Below are positions 7,168 through 9,878 of a stretch of DNA of 9,878 nt, in pieces. Source of the stretch: JBGAWK01 sp044227665 (GTDB lineage: Bacteria > Bacteroidota > Bacteroidia > Chitinophagales > JADIYW01); the NCBI GenBank assembly GCA_044227665.1, contig JBGAWK010000071.1, forward strand, positions 1 through 9,878, written 5' to 3'. The number at the start of each line of letters is the position of its first letter. The stretch's first letter is position 1. The notes beneath the pieces are model-generated. The model saw only the letters and a program-made list of their open reading frames with translations. It was not told the DNA's origin and did not search any database. The translations under genes and the position numbers were made by a program.

Positions 7168-8010
7168 AAATTCATACGTCATCCCTACGTGAGGACTAAA
7201 GCCCAGTAAGGTCTGGTAGGATCCGGCAAAGTCCATGCGCATACCTTTGAAGTTCAATCCCGTGCCAAAGGTTACTATGGTAGGATTGGTGGACATCCCT
7301 GCTCTCATACTCAGTGCTTCAATAATTTGGTAGTCTATTCCGGCTCTAAACACGAAGTCTGCTTGTAAATCTTTAGTCATCTCTGCCGAGATGAAAAATT
7401 TCTTGAAAGCTTCATAGGTTACGCCTATTTTTAATACCGTAGGTATGCGTTCGTGATAGAGGTCGTCTATTTCTAATTTCAATGGATTGTAAATATGTGC
7501 ACCTACGGATAATTCTTTGAAAGGACGTGCAAAGACTCCGAGCTCAAAGGTAGCAAAGGTCTTATTGCCATAAGGTGCAGACTGTCTGAAGTTTAATACG
7601 TCCAATTGTGCTCCCACAGAAATATAGTTTGCAAGTTTGAGGCTATAATTGAGGCCTGCCTTTTTTTCATCATAAAGGCTGTTGCCAAAATAATTGATAT
7701 TTATGCCAAAGGTGCCTCCATATTTTTTCTTTGAGAGGGGCATGGCTGCCACACCAGAAATCATGCTTATCCCTCCGGATAATCCTACGGAAGAATAATA
7801 TAAGCCTACCGCCGGATTTTCCAAAAATGCTCCTACCGCCTGATTAGATGCCGTAGAAAATACGTTTACTAAGGTAGAGGAGTTTAGCCCCATTCCTGCT
7901 TGTCTAGCACCGAGCACGCGCTCTTCACCTGCCCCAATAACGTTATATATGTTTACAAGACTTGTAAAAAATATGAAAATTAGAATTTTTGCGCCTTTCT
8001 CAAAAGTCAT
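7144..8010 (-). CDS. PorV/PorQ-like outer-membrane beta-barrel protein
   Basis: A 288-residue exported barrel protein. The N-terminus has a basic, hydrophobic signal peptide (MTFEKGAKILIFIFFTSLVN and on to about residue 28). The mature start reads LGARQAGMG (33-41), then FLENPAVGLYY (62-72), the GAR-x-AGMG plus NPA signature of the PorV/PorQ/FadL-like group. The rest is alternating beta strands, the last being HVGMTYEF, followed by an unusual basic tail KKKKSKQ. PorV is the type IX secretion shuttle that hands cargo to the attachment complex, but this copy is shorter than PorV (about 390) and is not clearly PorV or PorQ, so a link to type IX secretion is unproven. It lies 56 bases after the secreted nuclease gene and is coupled to the HHH-barrel gene, suggesting the two barrels work together. 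Confidence 0.75.
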   Translation of the reverse strand: MTFEKGAKILIFIFFTSLVNIYNVIGAGEERVLGARQAGMGLNSSTLVNVFSTASNQAVGAFLENPAVGLYYSSVGLSGGISMISGVAAMPLSKKKYGGTFGININYFGNSLYDEKKAGLNYSLKLANYISVGAQLDVLNFRQSAPYGNKTFATFELGVFARPFKELSVGAHIYNPLKLEIDDLYHERIPTVLKIGVTYEAFKKFFISAEMTKDLQADFVFRAGIDYQIIEALSMRAGMSTNPTIVTFGTGLNFKGMRMDFAGSYQTLLGFSPHVGMTYEFKKKKSKQ

Positions 8011-8066
8011 GAAGCCAAGTACGATTTTTTCGTTATTGGCTACGAATATAAAGCAAATTTCTAATA

Positions 8067-9113
8067 TTAATTTACACTTTTTAATAAAAGTATATAGGTG
8101 GGGAAGTGGTCGCTATAGCCACCATTATAGATATTTCCGTCCCATGTTCTTTTAGGATAGCCTTTATACTTGCCTGTAAGTTGAATCATGAAGTCTTGCT
8201 TATAGATATGGGCACTTTTATAAAAGAATCCTTTTTGGGTATAATCCAGCCATCCCTTAGACAGGATTATTTGGTCGAAAAGCCCCCAAGCATCATTGTG
8301 TGCCAAAGTGCCAAAACCTTTCTTATAAAAATCTACCCATGGATTATACATTTTTTTATCGCTTGCAAGTTCTTTTTTATCTACAGTAATGAGGTGCTTT
8401 ACCAAGCTGGGATCTGTAGGATTATCGTTGAGATCGCCCATTACCAAGATTTTGACACTAGCATTTGTCTTCTGTATAGAATCAGTAGCGTGATGAATAA
8501 CATCGGCTACATAATTACGCATAGGCGCCGTAAGGGTTTCACCGCCTCTCCTCGAAGGCCAGTGACCTACAAATACATGTACGGTATCAGTGCCCCGCAA
8601 TATGCCTTTAACGTACAGTACGTCGCGCGTAGGCTTACCTTCTTTTACGGCAAGGCTTAAATCTATGGGGATAGATACACTAGATAATACAGTAAAATAT
8701 TTGGGATTATATACAAATGCGCAGTCTATGCCTCTGGTATCGCCACCATTATAGTGTATAATCTGATAATTTCGGGATTTGAGCAGAGGCATATTGGCAA
8801 GATCTTCTAATACTTTTACATTCTCTACTTCTGCCGTGCCCCAAAATGCTAAACCGTCAGGACTCACATCTGTGCCGATTTTGGATAATACTTCTTCCAA
8901 TTTTTGGAGTTTGTTTCTATAAATATCCCCGGAATAATGGTACATACCATGAGGTGTAAAATCTTCGTCGAAGGTATTGGGGTCGTCAATGGTGTCAAAA
9001 AGATTTTCTACATTGTAAAATCCTGCTACAACAACCTGATATTGTTTTCCTTGTGCATAAATAGAAGGCAAGGAGATTAGGCCGATGACTATAGGTAGTA
9101 ATATTTTTTTCAT
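8067..9113 (-). CDS. Secreted endonuclease/exonuclease/phosphatase-family protein
   Basis: A 348-residue exported enzyme of the metal-dependent EEP (DNase I-like) fold. The signal peptide is MKKILLPIVIGLISLPSIYA with probable cleavage near residue 20. Family motifs occur in order: FYNVENLFDT (32-41), metal-binding Glu95 in AEVEN (94-98), GGDTRGIDCAFVYNP (123-137), GHWPSRRGG (183-191), MGDLNDNP (225-232) and SDHFP (334-338) with catalytic His336. All key residues are present, so it should be active. The VENLFDT and HWPSRRGG motifs are those of the Bacteroidota secreted EEP group annotated as nucleases; a phosphodiesterase or phosphatase acting on another phosphorylated substrate is possible. 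It is the first gene of the minus-strand block and is transcribed away from the TonB receptor gene, from the promoter at 9156-9184. Confidence 0.88.
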   Translation of the reverse strand: MKKILLPIVIGLISLPSIYAQGKQYQVVVAGFYNVENLFDTIDDPNTFDEDFTPHGMYHYSGDIYRNKLQKLEEVLSKIGTDVSPDGLAFWGTAEVENVKVLEDLANMPLLKSRNYQIIHYNGGDTRGIDCAFVYNPKYFTVLSSVSIPIDLSLAVKEGKPTRDVLYVKGILRGTDTVHVFVGHWPSRRGGETLTAPMRNYVADVIHHATDSIQKTNASVKILVMGDLNDNPTDPSLVKHLITVDKKELASDKKMYNPWVDFYKKGFGTLAHNDAWGLFDQIILSKGWLDYTQKGFFYKSAHIYKQDFMIQLTGKYKGYPKRTWDGNIYNGGYSDHFPTYILLLKSVN

Positions 9114-9155
9114 TCAATAACTCTATATAAAAAATATGATTGTGTAATAATACTG

Positions 9156-9184
9156 CAAATTTATGTCGAAATAATTAGCTACAA
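9156..9184 (-). promoter_or_regulatory. Putative promoter of the secreted nuclease operon
   Basis: On the minus strand, TAAATTTG at 9163-9156 matches the Bacteroidota -7 consensus TAnnTTTG exactly. A -33-type TTG lies at 9184-9182 with an 18-base spacer, close to the usual 19-21. Transcription would start near 9150, giving a leader of about 36 bases before the ATG at 9113. No other promoter of similar quality is visible before the two downstream barrel genes. Confidence 0.55.
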
Positions 9185-9204
9185 TTACTAAATATGTATA
9201 TTTG
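9175..9204 (+). promoter_or_regulatory. Putative promoter of the TonB-dependent receptor gene
   Basis: TATATTTG at 9197-9204 is an exact match to the -7 consensus TAnnTTTG. TTAG at 9175-9178 is a three-of-four match to the -33 TTTG, with an 18-base spacer. The start point would fall near 9210, about 30 bases before the ATG at 9240. Back-to-back placement with the nuclease promoter could allow shared control. Confidence 0.5.
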
Positions 9205-9225
9205 TAAAATTATTATATACAAATA
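9199..9225. repeat. 8-base inverted repeat over the receptor promoter, possible operator
   Basis: TATTTGTA (9199-9206) and TACAAATA (9218-9225) form a perfect inverted repeat with an 11-base spacer, 19 bases centre to centre. The left arm overlaps the -7 box and the spacer covers the predicted start point. That is where a dimeric repressor would sit, but the region is very AT-rich and the match may be chance. Confidence 0.35.
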
Positions 9226-9239
9226 GAATACCAATCTTT

Positions 9240-9878
9240 ATGTTACGGCAATTTTTGATGTGTGTAGGTGTGTTGCTTTCGGGGTTAATGATGTCCCAAT
9301 CTTATGCACAGGCTACAGAAGTAAAACAAGATACAACAGAATCAGATATTAACCTTCTCCCTACGGTAACACTTGAAGATGCTGAAGTCGGTGATGAGAA
9401 TTCTAGTATTTCTGGACAAGGTGTGTCTTCAGTGCTTAGCGCAGGTAGAGATATCTTCAATAATGCTGCCGTTTTTAATTTTAGTATTGCAAGATTTAGG
9501 ATAAGAGGGTATGATAATGACCACTTTACTACCTTCATGAATGGAGTGCCTACCGAATATATAGACAATGGTTTTCAAGCATTTAATTTGTGGGCGGGTC
9601 TTAATGACGTATTGCGCAATAGAGACAACTATCTAGGGCTAAAACCTACAGGATTTACTTTTGGTGCTTTAGGCGGTGCTTATTATATAGATTCGCGTGC
9701 CTCGAAGCAGCGAAAACAGACGCAAATCACCTTGGGTACAGGTAATCGTACCTATGACCTTCGTGGAGGTGTTACCTATGGTACAGGCGTAACGCCCAAA
9801 GGGTGGGCATTTGCCGGATCTGTCTTCGGGCGATATGCAAAGCAAGGCTATGTGAATGGCACTGGATTGATGAGTATG
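9240..9878 (+). CDS. TonB-dependent outer-membrane receptor (5' part, cut by window edge)
   Basis: Only the first 213 codons are present; the frame is open to the last base. Receptors of this family take up scarce nutrients across the outer membrane using the TonB/ExbBD motor. The protein starts with a signal peptide MLRQFLMCVGVLLSGLMMSQ, cleavage near 23-24, then a short linker with PTVTLEDA (41-48) that may act as the TonB box. The plug follows: SSVLSAGRDIF (63-73), ARFRIRGYD (84-92), FMNGVPTEYIDNG (99-111), WAGLNDV (118-124) and GGAYYIDSRAS (145-155). This matches a plug subgroup common in Bacteroidota. No carboxypeptidase-like N-terminal domain is present, so it is not a SusC-type receptor. 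The substrate cannot be read from this part. It is divergent from the secreted nuclease gene, which hints that the receptor may import nuclease products. Confidence 0.88.
   Translation, partial: MLRQFLMCVGVLLSGLMMSQSYAQATEVKQDTTESDINLLPTVTLEDAEVGDENSSISGQGVSSVLSAGRDIFNNAAVFNFSIARFRIRGYDNDHFTTFMNGVPTEYIDNGFQAFNLWAGLNDVLRNRDNYLGLKPTGFTFGALGGAYYIDSRASKQRKQTQITLGTGNRTYDLRGGVTYGTGVTPKGWAFAGSVFGRYAKQGYVNGTGLMSM

Noticed and set aside
5063..8010. Calling the two barrel genes type IX secretion components porV or porQ
   Set aside because: The GAR-x-AGMG and NPA motifs support only the broader barrel group; length differs from PorV, and no other secretion gene of that system is in the window.
8106..8660. 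184-codon open frame on the + strand antisense to the secreted nuclease gene
   Set aside because: It lies wholly inside a gene with complete EEP motifs; its translation shows no recognisable domain or coherent signal, and it has no promoter-like site. It is a shadow frame.

Overview
The window is AT-rich and carries hallmarks of the phylum Bacteroidota (probably Bacteroidales). These are a TonB-dependent receptor with the plug motif FRIRGYD, a PorV-like outer-membrane barrel, a helix-hairpin-helix/outer-membrane-barrel protein, -7 elements matching the Bacteroidota consensus TAnnTTTG, and little Shine-Dalgarno sequence before the starts. Coding density is high: eight complete genes, one gene cut by the right edge, and no gap longer than 190 bases. 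I see no tRNA, rRNA, CRISPR array, insertion sequence or prophage gene.

Left part, 1-4448: housekeeping genes. panB (pantothenate and coenzyme A synthesis) on + converges with typA/bipA (ribosome-associated GTPase) on -, with 2 bases between the stops. A 190-base divergent region separates typA from mtaB (tRNA methylthiotransferase) on +. The mtaB stop codon directly abuts the start of a small three-helix membrane protein that resembles the SdpI family.

Right part, 4458-9878: a cell-envelope block. On the - strand, in order of transcription, are a secreted endonuclease/exonuclease/phosphatase-fold enzyme (8067-9113), a PorV-like barrel (7144-8010), a ComEA-like HHH domain joined to a large outer-membrane barrel (5063-7144), and a DinB-fold protein (4458-5000). 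The barrel and HHH genes overlap by one base (TAATG); the other gaps are 56 and 62 bases, so one operon is plausible. Facing away from them on + is the start of a TonB-dependent receptor (9240 to the edge). Both divergent genes have good Bacteroidota-type promoters in the 126-base spacer, and an 8-base dyad overlaps the receptor promoter.

The left part is ordinary. The best candidate for an under-described system is the envelope block. It combines a secreted nuclease-fold enzyme, a putative DNA-binding HHH domain on an outer-membrane barrel, a PorV-like partner and a TonB receptor, which suggests handling of extracellular DNA or phosphorylated nutrients. That link is inference from gene context and domains; the individual families are known.
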